Source: Alphaproteobacteria bacterium | Lineage (GTDB): Bacteria; Pseudomonadota; Alphaproteobacteria; UBA9219 | Assembly: GCA_028691835.1 (NCBI GenBank) | Contig: JAQUYN010000019.1 | Location: 1 to 37,021, forward strand | Direction of reading: 5' to 3' | DNA length: 37,021 bases | In this document: one piece after another, positions 8,025-16,987 of the stretch | How the letters are laid out: each line of letters begins with the position of its first letter | How positions within the stretch are numbered: position 1 is the stretch's first letter | Notes under the pieces: model-generated | What the model was told of the DNA's origin: nothing | Database searches by the model: none | The model's input: only the letters and a program-made list of their open reading frames with translations | Position numbers and translations under genes: made by a program

Positions 8025-8804
8025 CTAATTCAAAGAGTTCACGTAACGTCGCAGACCTGCATTAAACGTTATAATGGCCAGATACCCGTAAAATAATGAA
8101 GCAACGATAACAACGGCAAGAAGCACAGGATCAAAAGTGCGCACGATTTCGACAGGCAAGTAATTTACAAAAGCTGTCGGTATCACAGTGAACAAAACAA
8201 CGCGTACAGCCAAAGGTTGTCCATGCACAATGTTTGACGTCATCATGACAAGAACTTCAAACATTTGATCAGGAAAACGCACATTATTTTTAAGCCAAAA
8301 ACTTATTGAGAAAAGAATAACGGTAAGCGCTGTAAACAAGACAGCCGCATTCAAAGTAAGAAAGGACAGCGTAATGACCTCTGTAAACGTCAGATTCGCG
8401 AAACAAGCCCATAACAGGGGCCCATAAAAAATATCCCCCAGACTAGCCGGACTCGATGAACTCAAAAGAAGAGCAGGAAGCACATGGCGGGGCTTCGCGA
8501 TGAAGGAATCCAACGTTCCATCCTGAATACGGTAGGCGATACTGCGCGCTCCATTACAGAAAAAAAGGCTTAACCCAACCGCCGATGCGACCAGCCCATA
8601 CATGCGCGCAAGCTCTTCAAGCCTCCATCCACGCAGCTCTTTGACTGAGCCAAAAAGAATAACCCAAAACGCAAAAAACATACTATTTTGTATCATCATA
8701 AAGAGAGACATGATCAAGAGGCGCTTCTTGTCCGGCGCATAACTTTTCATATTCGCGCCAATAAGCGCCCTGATGTAATCCATTCGCTTAACAAGACGTG
8801 CCAT
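8025..8804 (-). CDS. ABC-2 type (DUF990-like) exporter permease, second subunit
   Basis: The 259-residue protein is highly hydrophobic, with about six membrane segments (for example FFAFWVILFGSV, VLFTALTVILFSISFWL and the final LLAVVIVASLFYGYLAII). The mid-region motif RIQDGTLDSFIAKPRHVLP is typical of the ABC-2 permease family PF06182. It is the last gene of a three-gene operon, starting one base after the preceding permease stops. Its ribosome binding site GGAGG sits inside the end of that gene. It should form a heterodimeric channel with the 8806-9609 product, driven by the ATPase at 9606-10610. The substrate is unknown. Confidence 0.85.
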   Translation of the reverse strand: MARLVKRMDYIRALIGANMKSYAPDKKRLLIMSLFMMIQNSMFFAFWVILFGSVKELRGWRLEELARMYGLVASAVGLSLFFCNGARSIAYRIQDGTLDSFIAKPRHVLPALLLSSSSPASLGDIFYGPLLWACFANLTFTEVITLSFLTLNAAVLFTALTVILFSISFWLKNNVRFPDQMFEVLVMMTSNIVHGQPLAVRVVLFTVIPTAFVNYLPVEIVRTFDPVLLAVVIVASLFYGYLAIITFNAGLRRYVNSLN

Positions 8805-8805
8805 A

Positions 8806-9609
8806 TCAAAGCCCTCCTGTCTGAATGCGTTTTAGGATCGCACGATCAACAAACACGACAGCCTTATAAAAGACGAAAGACCAAAGAATCTGATGCACAA
8901 ATCCCAAAAGATACGAAGCAAGCCCCATGTGCAATGTCCAGTTGCCTGCCAACATCAAAATACCAGGAAAAGGGGTGAACCAAACAAACGACCGTAGCCA
9001 TACAGGATAAAAAACGACAGGCCACAACATCGCACCAAAAAGAAAGATAGCCTTTTGCCATATCCATGAAGCAGGCTCAGACTGCACAAACCACAGGCAT
9101 GACGCGCCGATCATATAAGTGGCACAGAGCATCATAAAAGCGGCACAAGGCATACTCAGGACCAGCCCCAAGAAGTGACCTATCGACATCGTCGCCTCCC
9201 CGGCGAGGAATAAAATCAACAAGAAGTAGGGGATCAAAAGCAGAAGAACACGGGCCAACGATTGGCCAGCCCAATCTGAGATCCGCAAGAAAGAGTCCGA
9301 AACAGGACGCAAAAGCGCAAGGTCAGCCTGCCCCGACAAAAAATCATTCTGAACCTCTTTCATTCCCCAACTGGAACATGAAAAAAGAACAAACTCCGTT
9401 GTACCCAAATACCAAATCATCTGCACATGGGTCAGCGCAAAGGGCGCAAGATCTGAATCTGGGATCATACGTATCATACCGCTATAAATCACCATGATCG
9501 CGGTATACATAACCATGACACCAATTAAATGGACCTTCTGTGCAATCGTTTGCCGAAACCCAATTGCAACACAATGCTTAAAAACGGCAAGGCTATGGCG
9601 CGAGATCAT
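8806..9609 (-). CDS. ABC-2 type (DUF990-like) exporter permease, first subunit
   Basis: About six membrane segments and the internal motif NDFLSGQADLALLRPVSDSF mark it as a paralogue of the next permease and a PF06182-type subunit. I chose the ATG at 9609 because it overlaps the ATPase stop as ATGA, a usual coupling arrangement; an in-frame ATG three codons earlier (9618) is also possible. The tight packing ATPase-permease-permease points to one exporter complex in the inner membrane. Confidence 0.85.
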   Translation of the reverse strand: MISRHSLAVFKHCVAIGFRQTIAQKVHLIGVMVMYTAIMVIYSGMIRMIPDSDLAPFALTHVQMIWYLGTTEFVLFSCSSWGMKEVQNDFLSGQADLALLRPVSDSFLRISDWAGQSLARVLLLLIPYFLLILFLAGEATMSIGHFLGLVLSMPCAAFMMLCATYMIGASCLWFVQSEPASWIWQKAIFLFGAMLWPVVFYPVWLRSFVWFTPFPGILMLAGNWTLHMGLASYLLGFVHQILWSFVFYKAVVFVDRAILKRIQTGGL

Positions 9610-10610
9610 AACACACACACATTCTTGGCATAAATGGCTTTGATAATCTCTTCCAAGGGTAAATCTTCAATCCCAATATCACGCAGTGTGAATTGATCAA
9701 GACATAACGCAACTATTTTTTCAATCGAGGTTTGGGTAACATCGACCTTCAACACAAGTCGATGCTCGCCTTCTTCTTCAACCGCAACATGGGGATGCGA
9801 GAAAACAGGATGAGCCTCCTCAGTCAACAAACTCAATGTTTTCGTATGTGTGTGCTCTTGATGAAGCGACGGTAACGTCGTATCTAAAAGCTTTTGCCCA
9901 TGGTCGATCAAAATCACACGGTCACATATCTTTTCAATGTCGTCCGTGTCATGACTCGTCAACAAAACCGTAATCTCGAACTCTTGAACAAGCTTGTTAA
10001 GGTGATCGCGCAACATAGCTTTCGCTGTTACATCAAGACCAATTGTAGGCTCGTCTAGAAACAAAACGGAAGGTTGATGCAAAAGGGCCGCCGCAATATC
10101 ACTGCGCATCTTTTGCCCCAATGAAAGAGATCGTGCATATTGTGACACAAACGTTTGCAGCCCAAAAACTTCTATAAGTTTGTCACGCTGTCTGCGATAG
10201 GTTGCTAAATCGAGATCATAAATCTTTGCCAGCAGGTCAAAACTGTCGCTTACGGAAAGCATCGGCCATAAATGTGTTTTCTGGCCAAAGACAAGTCCGA
10301 TTTGTCGCGCCAAAAGTTTGACATCGTCCCACGGAACAATGTCGCATACACGCGCAAGGCCTGATGTCGGCCTTAAAAGGCCTGACAGCATTTTAAGCGT
10401 CGTTGACTTGCCCGCGCCATTGGGGCCGATGAAGGCAACTTTTTCGCCCGTTTGTATTGCAAAGTTGAGATTAGAAACTGCGGTTAGTTCTTTTGTCAGA
10501 GGTTTCGCAAACCAATGAGCCTTGGGTGTCCGTTTATCACGAACCGTAAAAATACGTGTTAAGTCATTTACTTGTACAATTTCTGCTGACATGACTGTCC
10601 CAAATCCCAT
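9606..10610 (-). CDS. ABC transporter ATP-binding subunit of the exporter
   Basis: The protein has Walker A GPNGAGKST (62-70), ABC signature LSLGQ (162-166), Walker B SVLFLDEPTIGLD (181-193) and a switch His in LLTSHD. The distinctive VFGQKTHLWP stretch (about 108-116) and a C-terminal regulatory extension of ~90 residues are typical of ATPases that pair with DUF990-type permeases. It energises export through the two downstream permeases. The frame starts at 10610; an ATG at 10592, giving the more usual N-terminus MSAEIVQVNDL, is equally possible. Confidence 0.92.
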   Translation of the reverse strand: MGFGTVMSAEIVQVNDLTRIFTVRDKRTPKAHWFAKPLTKELTAVSNLNFAIQTGEKVAFIGPNGAGKSTTLKMLSGLLRPTSGLARVCDIVPWDDVKLLARQIGLVFGQKTHLWPMLSVSDSFDLLAKIYDLDLATYRRQRDKLIEVFGLQTFVSQYARSLSLGQKMRSDIAAALLHQPSVLFLDEPTIGLDVTAKAMLRDHLNKLVQEFEITVLLTSHDTDDIEKICDRVILIDHGQKLLDTTLPSLHQEHTHTKTLSLLTEEAHPVFSHPHVAVEEEGEHRLVLKVDVTQTSIEKIVALCLDQFTLRDIGIEDLPLEEIIKAIYAKNVCVL

Positions 10611-10628
10611 CCAAAACCGAAGATGACC

Positions 10629-10650
10629 ACCCTATATTACACAATAGGGT
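10629..10650. promoter_or_regulatory. Inverted repeat upstream of the ABC exporter
   Basis: ACCCTAT (10629-10635) and ATAGGGT (10644-10650) are perfect inverted repeats with an 8-base spacer, 19 bases before the first ATPase start codon. It may be an operator or a weak 5' hairpin for the exporter transcript. Confidence 0.35.
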
Positions 10651-10693
10651 TATTCAAGATAAGCTGCAGGCTTTAAAAGCGGCCTGCATTCTG

Positions 10694-10699
10694 TATAAT
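10694..10699 (+). promoter_or_regulatory. TATAAT -10 box before the twin-hairpin element
   Basis: A perfect TATAAT lies 12 bases before the first base of the hairpin at 10711, so a transcript would start at about 10706. No good TTGACA is visible at the expected distance. Confidence 0.45.
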
Positions 10700-10710
10700 G
10701 TCATATCATA

Positions 10711-10830
10711 GAGCAGATCGCGATAAGGTTGGCTCATCTATGTGTCAACCGTTTGCGTGAATCTGCTCGGCAAACAAAGAGAGCGGCTACATGCGGTTAA
10801 TTATGCGTCAACCTAGTTGAAAACCGCTCT
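10711..10830 (+). ncRNA. Putative structured RNA or leader made of two similar nested hairpins
   Basis: Hairpin 1 has an outer stem GAGCAGAT (10711-10718) with ATCTGCTC (10761-10768) and an inner stem GGTTG (10727-10731) with CAACC (10746-10750). Hairpin 2 has an outer stem AGAGCGG (10780-10786) with CCGCTCT (10824-10830) and an inner stem GGTT (10795-10798) with AACC (10810-10813). Both inner arms share the pattern GGTT...ATGYGTCAACC, so the two units look like diverged copies. The element sits just downstream of a TATAAT box and ends 22 bases before the next start codon, so it is either a 5' leader regulating that gene or a small RNA. It does not match a riboswitch class I know. Structure is inferred by eye. 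Confidence 0.45.
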
Positions 10831-10852
10831 AGATAAACCCTAAAGGATGGCC

Positions 10853-11242
10853 ATGGATCCCGATTTTCTCGATATTACGTTGGTGAAAGTTCTGTCTGGC
10901 CTCATCATCGGCCTCATCTTAGGAAGCTTCACGACGATGCTGAGTTATCGCATTCCACGCAAGCTATCCATCATTACGCCGCCCTCGCAGTGCCCACACT
11001 GTCATACGCCCTTATCTAAGCGTGATCTCATTCCAGTTTTATCGTGGATCAAAGAAAAAGGCCTTTGTCGGCACTGTCATGAACGGATCGGCACGCGCTA
11101 TCTGATAATTGAGCTTATAACGACACTCGCCGTAACACTTGCCTTTGTCGTCATTGGTTTTGAACCAGCCCTAATCGCCGCGCTTTTCGCCATCATTGGC
11201 TTTGTGACCCTTGCAACAATCAATGTTGAAAAACACAGATAG
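10853..11242 (+). CDS. Truncated prepilin-peptidase-like protein (N-terminal zinc domain only)
   Basis: The sequence matches the N-terminal part of type IV prepilin peptidases: a membrane segment with GLILGSFTTMLSYRIPR, then the zinc-binding CPHC and CRHC pairs around the conserved DLIPVLSW, then GTRYLIIELI and more membrane segments. It stops (ATINVEKHR, then TAG) where full-length enzymes have the first catalytic Asp (as in LIDIDHQ); that Asp is Asn here. The A24 protease domain and its second Asp are therefore absent. It may be a decayed gene, or a single-domain protein acting on a partner. I chose the ATG at 10853 over the one at 10847 because AAAGGA (10842-10847) is correctly spaced for 10853 and overlaps the earlier ATG. 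Confidence 0.75.
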   Translation: MDPDFLDITLVKVLSGLIIGLILGSFTTMLSYRIPRKLSIITPPSQCPHCHTPLSKRDLIPVLSWIKEKGLCRHCHERIGTRYLIIELITTLAVTLAFVVIGFEPALIAALFAIIGFVTLATINVEKHR

Positions 11243-11256
11243 AAAATAGAAGACTA

Positions 11257-14200
11257 TTAATTAACTTTTACGTCAACGCGGTCCATATCCCCACTGGGAA
11301 CGTTGGCCCCCATGGGGCGAACATCAACACGGCTGCTTGAGACCCCCTTGGCCGTCATGAAGTCGCGAATAGCTAGCGCACGATTTAATGACAACCGCCG
11401 AGCTTCACGCGGAGAGTTTCCAGCCCCAGTGTCTGAATAAGCAATCAAGGTGATACGCGCATTGCCGTTGGCCCGCATAATGTTGGTGATTTTTTCAACG
11501 ATCTGAACGGCATCTTTATCGAGCTGGTCTGAACCACGCTCAAAACTTATCGTCGAAATATCGGGATCTAAAACAAGTCGAGCTGTAGGAATTGGATTCC
11601 CGTCACTATCCAAAACGGGTGGGATAAGCCCAGGAATTGCTCTTTGCGTCTCGCGAATAGGCGGCGGTGTCACCCCCCCCATACCTTCTGGAAGCGCTGG
11701 AGCAGAAACCGGAGCCGAAGCAATCTCCTTGTTCTTGGAAGCCTTCACGCTCAAAGAGACTTTTTTCGACGACTTCAATTGCGGTAGCTCACCGGGCTTT
11801 AATGCAGGAAGAGGGCCCGAGGGAAGCTGTGGCGTTACAAGACCAACAGGCGCAGCACGAGGGCTTGGGGCTTCAGTCGCCAAGGATGGGGTCACCATCG
11901 AAGGCAGCCCCTGTGAAGAGGCCGTAGAGCCAGCCAGAGGGGCAACACAGCTAACGGCACCACCGCCATTGGTGCCAGAACAACTCCATGTCCAGGGACC
12001 CTTTCCGCTCACGGCACTTGAAATGCCAGCCGAACAGAGGCCGCTTTTGGGAATAGTCAAAGTTGAAACGCCATTGGCACCGCCACACGACCCTACGATA
12101 GGAGCCGGTGGAACAAGCGGAGCCGTGCAACTGACCGTCATGCCACCATTGGCGCCAATGCAGGCCCAATTCCAAGGACCGTTGCCACTAAGCGCCGTAA
12201 CGGTTCCAGAGGTACACAGACCATCCTCAGGGGCAGAATCTGCTGCTACGCCGTTCGAGAACCCACAAAGTCCATTCACGGCCGGGCCAGGAGGTGGCGG
12301 TGCCTTTGGAACAACCTTTGACGTTTGACATGTGCTCGCAATGCCACCATTCATACCGGAACACGTCCATGTCCAAGGGCCATCACCATAAACTGTACTC
12401 GGAGAACCACTATCGCACAAATTGGCAGTGGGCCCTTCCAACATCACAGCGTTTGCAGCCACACCGCAAACACCGTCAACACGTGTTTGGGCAAATGATG
12501 CCGCAGAGCAACTTGAACTCGCTCCGCCGCCTGCCCCAACGCAACTCCACATCCAAGGACCATTGCCGCTAACTTCTGTCGCAGAACCACGAGCGCAAAG
12601 GCCAGATGTTGGAATAGACTTCTGAACGCTGCCGTTGGTTGCGCCACAACGCGCTTCGACTGTCTTCTGGGCCTCACAGGCCACTTTTGTCTTATTTCCA
12701 CAAGTCCACGTCCATGGACCATGGCCATGAACCGAACTGGCTTTGCCGATTTGACATAGATTGGACTCCGGCCTTTCGGTCAAGCTTGAGCCGCTCGCGC
12801 TGCCACATTGAGCCTCTGGTGTAGGGGCGGGCAAGGTGCGCGAGGAAATCCTGTTGCTAGTCAAAGGAGCAATGCACGTTACAGAGGAAGCCCCCATTGA
12901 GCCAAGGCACTCCCATTTCCATGATGTCTTTTCCGACATTGTAACATCGCCCGGCATTCCCTTTTCACAAAGGCTATGCAATGGCGCTTCTTTAGACGGC
13001 TTGTTTGCGGCCTTGCCACAAACGCCCTCTGAAGCCGTCACTGTTGTGCAACGCGTCGAATGGCCAGCCTCGTCTTCACATGACCAAGTCCAAGGGCCAT
13101 CGCCACTTACACTGCTGGCCCTTCCTGAATCACATAACGCATCCGTTGGCACAGACAAAGCCAACGCTTCTGCGGCTTTGCCGCATTTGACGACAGAATT
13201 GACTTCCTCTTGAGTCCCCAACGCCGCTGTACAGGATGCCGTCGAACCACCATTGCTCCCGGAACAATTCCAATTCCAAGGACCGAGTCCCGTCACACGA
13301 GTCGCAAGACCTTGTGCACACAGCCCCTCTTTGGGTATTTCGGCATAACGACTGCCATGGGCTGGACCGCAAGCCCCATCGCTCAGGACAGAAGCCTGAC
13401 AGGAAACCGAAGCGCCACCGAGATCACCTTTACAGGTCCAAGACCAAGGTCCGTTGCCAGAAAGGTCTGAAGCAGAACCAACGCTGCAGAGGTCCTCCTG
13501 AGGGGAAGCACTAAACCCCTTCATAGAAGCCGGACCGCAAACAGCGTTCACTTTAACCGAAGCCGAACACATCGCTGCAGCCCCACCATAAAGACCCGAA
13601 CAAGACCAATTCCACGGGCCGCTTCCCGTAACCGCGCTCGCATAACCCGTTGTGCATAAATCGCGCATGGGCATCGAATCCGCACCGACACCGTCAGCCA
13701 AACCACACGAACCATCCATCTTTTTATTCGCCGTACAGGCAACAGCGGCACCACCGTTTAATCCGCTGCAAGCCCAAGTCCATGGACCATTCCCATTCAC
13801 AAGACTTGGGGTTCCCTTTTCGCACAAATTCGTTGATGGAGCCGTTTCAAGCCCGCCATGAACAGATTCACCACATTTTGCATCTTCAACGCGCAAGTTT
13901 TGATTTGGCGACGCAGAGGACTCTTTCTCTCCCTTTTTGACACCTATCACAGAAGAAACTGGCGCGGCACAGCTGACCGTCATCCCACCATGAAGTCCAG
14001 AACAACTCCAACGCCAAGGTCCGTTGCCTGAAACAGAGGTCGCCAGCCCCTTATTACAAAGATCGCCGGATGGTTTGCTGTCTGCGGCCAATCCGTTAGC
14101 CACGCCGCAAGCCCCATCGGTCGAAACAGAAAGTTCGGGCACAATCACAGAATTGGGGGACAGAGCCGCCTTTGACGACGATATAGCCACAGTTGACGGA

Positions 14201-15291
14201 TCAACGCCCACAGCAGTCTTGTCCTGCACAGCGAATGGCGAAGAAGCAATAGGAGCAGCACAGCTATTGCTCAACCAAACATCTTTAGATTCGCCAGAAT
14301 TACAATCCTTACGTGTCTCACCAACAATTTGACCGACAAAATGAGCAGGATAACCAGCCTCACCGCAAGCACGAGTCCATTTTTCAACTTTAGATTCACA
14401 CGACTTAGCTGATGTTTTCTCGCTCTTCTCTTTTTGAGTGTTGGCCGCAGGCCCTTCTTTAACGGGTTCCCCAAAGATGCTCGTAAACGGCGAAGCTATA
14501 CGATCAAGAAACCCAGGCTCATCGGCATCCTCAACAGGAGCCGTTACATCCGTCGAGGCCGCTTCAAGCGAAGAAGGTTCTTCCTGTATATCTGTCGCTT
14601 TGGGCACAGAAACAGCTGCCGCTGCACCCGCTGAAGATCCACCCGACATTTCAGGAGGGAACACAATATCCATCATCTGTGTCGAAGCGTTAGTTTCAAC
14701 TGGAACGACCCAACCTTTGGGTTCTTGCCCAGCAACAAAACTGGGGGTCTCGCCGGAAAATGCCGACGGAACAACGGGAGCCGCCGCAAGATTGTTTACA
14801 GTCGGCAATGTGATTAAGGTCGGCGCGTCTTCAATCAATGAGGGATCAACGGGCATTAAATCAGATTTAGGGAGATCAGGATTCTGCCCTGCCTTTTGAA
14901 GTGCAGATTTCATGCCTTGAAGAAGCATCATGCTAGCGGTGCTCTTACTTTCGCTGTTCAACTTCGGTGCCTGAGCATACGAAGACGAAAGTTGCGGAGC
15001 CTTTAACTCACCAACAGCAAGCCTCGAATCTGCACCAGCGTCCTTTGTCTTGACCTTCGGCTTTGTCAAACGCGGCAAAACCATATCGCCAGCCTTAAGT
15101 GGCCTGTTCCAAATCATACCCTCAGGCATAATTCCATCGGCTGGTCCAGAAGGCAAAACCTGATCAACATACGTTTCAACAGAATTTTCCGGTGTTGGTT
15201 GTGCACAAGATTCCCGCATTGGAACCGCCACAAGCGCAAGCACCAAAACATAAGCAATCAAACTGGTCGATAAGCGAAATGATAACAACAT
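11257..15291 (-). CDS. Large secreted protein with twelve Cys-rich repeats and a C-terminal OmpA domain
   Basis: The 1344-residue protein starts with a signal peptide (LIAYVLVLALVAVPM, cleavage after ESCA). A Pro- and Ser-rich region runs to ~residue 300, then a degenerate repeat (~298-345). Twelve tandem repeats of ~60 residues follow (~393-1118). Each has CG near its start, LC about 15 residues on, then GNGPWTWSC and GxNGGxxxSC, giving four Cys likely paired as disulfides. A Pro-rich linker (~1119-1235) leads to an OmpA-like domain (~1245-1344) with SFERGSDQL, ITLIAYSDT and RRLSLNRALAIRDFM, which in the family grips peptidoglycan. I infer an envelope protein anchored in the wall with a long repeat stalk. 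Repeats 6, 7 and 8 are degenerate. It stands alone; no operon partner is evident. Confidence 0.85.
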   Translation of the reverse strand: MLLSFRLSTSLIAYVLVLALVAVPMRESCAQPTPENSVETYVDQVLPSGPADGIMPEGMIWNRPLKAGDMVLPRLTKPKVKTKDAGADSRLAVGELKAPQLSSSYAQAPKLNSESKSTASMMLLQGMKSALQKAGQNPDLPKSDLMPVDPSLIEDAPTLITLPTVNNLAAAPVVPSAFSGETPSFVAGQEPKGWVVPVETNASTQMMDIVFPPEMSGGSSAGAAAAVSVPKATDIQEEPSSLEAASTDVTAPVEDADEPGFLDRIASPFTSIFGEPVKEGPAANTQKEKSEKTSAKSCESKVEKWTRACGEAGYPAHFVGQIVGETRKDCNSGESKDVWLSNSCAAPIASSPFAVQDKTAVGVDPSTVAISSSKAALSPNSVIVPELSVSTDGACGVANGLAADSKPSGDLCNKGLATSVSGNGPWRWSCSGLHGGMTVSCAAPVSSVIGVKKGEKESSASPNQNLRVEDAKCGESVHGGLETAPSTNLCEKGTPSLVNGNGPWTWACSGLNGGAAVACTANKKMDGSCGLADGVGADSMPMRDLCTTGYASAVTGSGPWNWSCSGLYGGAAAMCSASVKVNAVCGPASMKGFSASPQEDLCSVGSASDLSGNGPWSWTCKGDLGGASVSCQASVLSDGACGPAHGSRYAEIPKEGLCAQGLATRVTGLGPWNWNCSGSNGGSTASCTAALGTQEEVNSVVKCGKAAEALALSVPTDALCDSGRASSVSGDGPWTWSCEDEAGHSTRCTTVTASEGVCGKAANKPSKEAPLHSLCEKGMPGDVTMSEKTSWKWECLGSMGASSVTCIAPLTSNRISSRTLPAPTPEAQCGSASGSSLTERPESNLCQIGKASSVHGHGPWTWTCGNKTKVACEAQKTVEARCGATNGSVQKSIPTSGLCARGSATEVSGNGPWMWSCVGAGGGASSSCSAASFAQTRVDGVCGVAANAVMLEGPTANLCDSGSPSTVYGDGPWTWTCSGMNGGIASTCQTSKVVPKAPPPPGPAVNGLCGFSNGVAADSAPEDGLCTSGTVTALSGNGPWNWACIGANGGMTVSCTAPLVPPAPIVGSCGGANGVSTLTIPKSGLCSAGISSAVSGKGPWTWSCSGTNGGGAVSCVAPLAGSTASSQGLPSMVTPSLATEAPSPRAAPVGLVTPQLPSGPLPALKPGELPQLKSSKKVSLSVKASKNKEIASAPVSAPALPEGMGGVTPPPIRETQRAIPGLIPPVLDSDGNPIPTARLVLDPDISTISFERGSDQLDKDAVQIVEKITNIMRANGNARITLIAYSDTGAGNSPREARRLSLNRALAIRDFMTAKGVSSSRVDVRPMGANVPSGDMDRVDVKVN
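11938..14115 (-). repeat. Tandem in-gene repeats (12 units of ~180 bp)
   Basis: The DNA encoding the GPWxW repeats recurs with a period of about 160-210 bases. Units are clearly related (shared bases for GPWTWSC and GGxxxSC) but not identical, so the array is old rather than freshly expanded. Confidence 0.75.
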
Positions 15292-15444
15292 GGACAGGGC
15301 TACACCCGAGATAGAATCGCGACTCGTAATGTTGTATAGGTTAGAAACGGATTAGTCGAGTGGCATCAGGCGGGGGCTTGATTTTCTTTTCTTTTGCCTC
15401 CCGCCTGCGGCAAGGAAGCAACGGATCAGAATTGGTCTATCGGC

Positions 15445-16242
15445 TTAAGATTCGCGCAGCATTTTTACAAGTCTTTCATGGATTGCAGCATTTGTTGCGA
15501 TAACCGACGCCTTTTGGACCGGATCTTGCCCAGCAACCATCGGGCTAACAAACCCACCTGCTTCCCTGACAATGATAGATCCAGCGGCAACGTCCCAAGT
15601 ACCAAGACCGCACGCCCAATACCCATCAAAACGCCCAGCGGCAACATAGGCCATATCCAAAGCGGCTGAACCAGCGCGTCGGATTCCGGCCAAATGAGGC
15701 ATAACAGCAGCCAATTCTTTTAGAATATCAACAGGATTTCGGCGATTACCCCGGAACATAAGGCCCGTAGCAACCAAGCATTCAGACAAATCCGAACGCA
15801 CAGACACGCGCAAGCGTGAGCTGGAGCAATAAGCCCCGACACCCTTTTCAGCCCAAAACATCTCATCTGTAACAGGGTTATAGATGAGACCCGAAATGAT
15901 CTCGCCTTCACGTTCAACGGCGATTGAAATACACCAATGAGGAACACCGTGCAGAAAGTTTGTCGTGCCATCCAACGGATCGACGATCCAACGCTCGCTA
16001 GCACCGGGCTTATCAATCGCGCCGTCATTTTCTTCCATCAGAAAGCCAAAATTGGGACGAGCCTTGCCTAGCTCTTCACGCAAGATCTTCTGGGCCTTCA
16101 AATCAGCGGTACTCACAAAGTCAGCAGGGCCTTTGCGAGAGATTTGGAGATGCTCGACTTCGCCAAAATCACGACGAAGCCCCTTACCCGCCTTTTCAGC
16201 AGCCTTGGCCATTACATTTACAAGAGCGGGACGCATCACCAT
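15445..16242 (-). CDS. suhB: Inositol-1-monophosphatase family protein
   Basis: The Mg-dependent phosphatase signature WIVDPLDGTTNF (about residues 85-96), upstream FLMEEN with the metal-binding Glu, and the second signature WDVAAGSIIVREAGG near residue 214 are all present, at the usual length (265). The family dephosphorylates inositol phosphates and related substrates; SuhB also binds RNA polymerase/NusG complexes in E. coli. It starts six bases after efp stops, on the same strand, an alphaproteobacterial arrangement. The ATG at 16242 or one two codons on could be used. Confidence 0.92.
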   Translation of the reverse strand: MVMRPALVNVMAKAAEKAGKGLRRDFGEVEHLQISRKGPADFVSTADLKAQKILREELGKARPNFGFLMEENDGAIDKPGASERWIVDPLDGTTNFLHGVPHWCISIAVEREGEIISGLIYNPVTDEMFWAEKGVGAYCSSSRLRVSVRSDLSECLVATGLMFRGNRRNPVDILKELAAVMPHLAGIRRAGSAALDMAYVAAGRFDGYWACGLGTWDVAAGSIIVREAGGFVSPMVAGQDPVQKASVIATNAAIHERLVKMLRES

Positions 16243-16248
16243 AACAAC

Positions 16249-16815
16249 TTAATCCTTCGCACGTTCGACGTAGCTGTTGTCGGTTGTGTTGACGACAATA
16301 CGTGTGCCAGTTCCAATAAATGGGGGCACGAGAACACGCACGCCATTCGAAAGCTTGGCGGGCTTGTATGACGATGAAGCGGTCTGCCCCTTGACGACAG
16401 GATCAGCCTCGACAATCTCAAGCGTTACCTGCGTGGGCAACTCAACCGAGAGCGGTGTGCCTTCATAAGTCTGGACATTGCAAACCATGCCGTCTTGCAA
16501 ATACACGGCAGACTCACCGATCACATCACCGGGCACGACATATTGCTCATACGATTCTTGATCCATAAAGGTGTAGTCGTTGTCCGTCGCAAAAAGGAAC
16601 GACATTTCGTGATCCTGAAGCTGCACGCGCTCAACAGTTTCCTGCGTGCGGAAACGCTCGTTTGTTTTGATGCCCGTGCGCACATCGCGCATTTCGATCT
16701 GAACAATCGCATTACCCTTGCCAGGGATCATCATTTCGCTCTTTATCACGGACCAAAGCTTGCCGTTATGTTCCAGAACGTGCCCTTTACGGACGGTATT
16801 CGCATCGACTTTCAT
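16249..16815 (-). CDS. efp: Translation elongation factor P
   Basis: EF-P enters ribosomes stalled at polyproline and promotes peptide bond formation. The full 188-residue length, the modification loop PGKGNA with the acceptor Lys33, the central OB-fold, and the closing signature (GTRIVVNTTDNSYVERA) are present. The Lys is the position modified by EpmA in E. coli; no epmA or epmB is in the window. It forms an operon with the phosphatase gene six bases downstream. Confidence 0.97.
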   Translation of the reverse strand: MKVDANTVRKGHVLEHNGKLWSVIKSEMMIPGKGNAIVQIEMRDVRTGIKTNERFRTQETVERVQLQDHEMSFLFATDNDYTFMDQESYEQYVVPGDVIGESAVYLQDGMVCNVQTYEGTPLSVELPTQVTLEIVEADPVVKGQTASSSYKPAKLSNGVRVLVPPFIGTGTRIVVNTTDNSYVERAKD

Positions 16816-16987
16816 GTGGCCTACTTATAATAAAATCATGGATTGGATCGCGCCCGCCATTGACGAGCCGCAGCGGGGCGCAGTGTGGCTGTGAAGTGCC
16901 TCAAGTTCAAGCAAAATCGGCAAAAAAAGAGGAGCGGAGATGAAAAACCATCTCTGCCCCCCAAATCCTAATTTCGTGACCTACGTT

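Noticed and set aside
11729..12328. 199-codon Pro/Ala-rich + strand frame
   Set aside because: Antisense of the repeat-OmpA protein; its periodicity comes from that gene's repeats.
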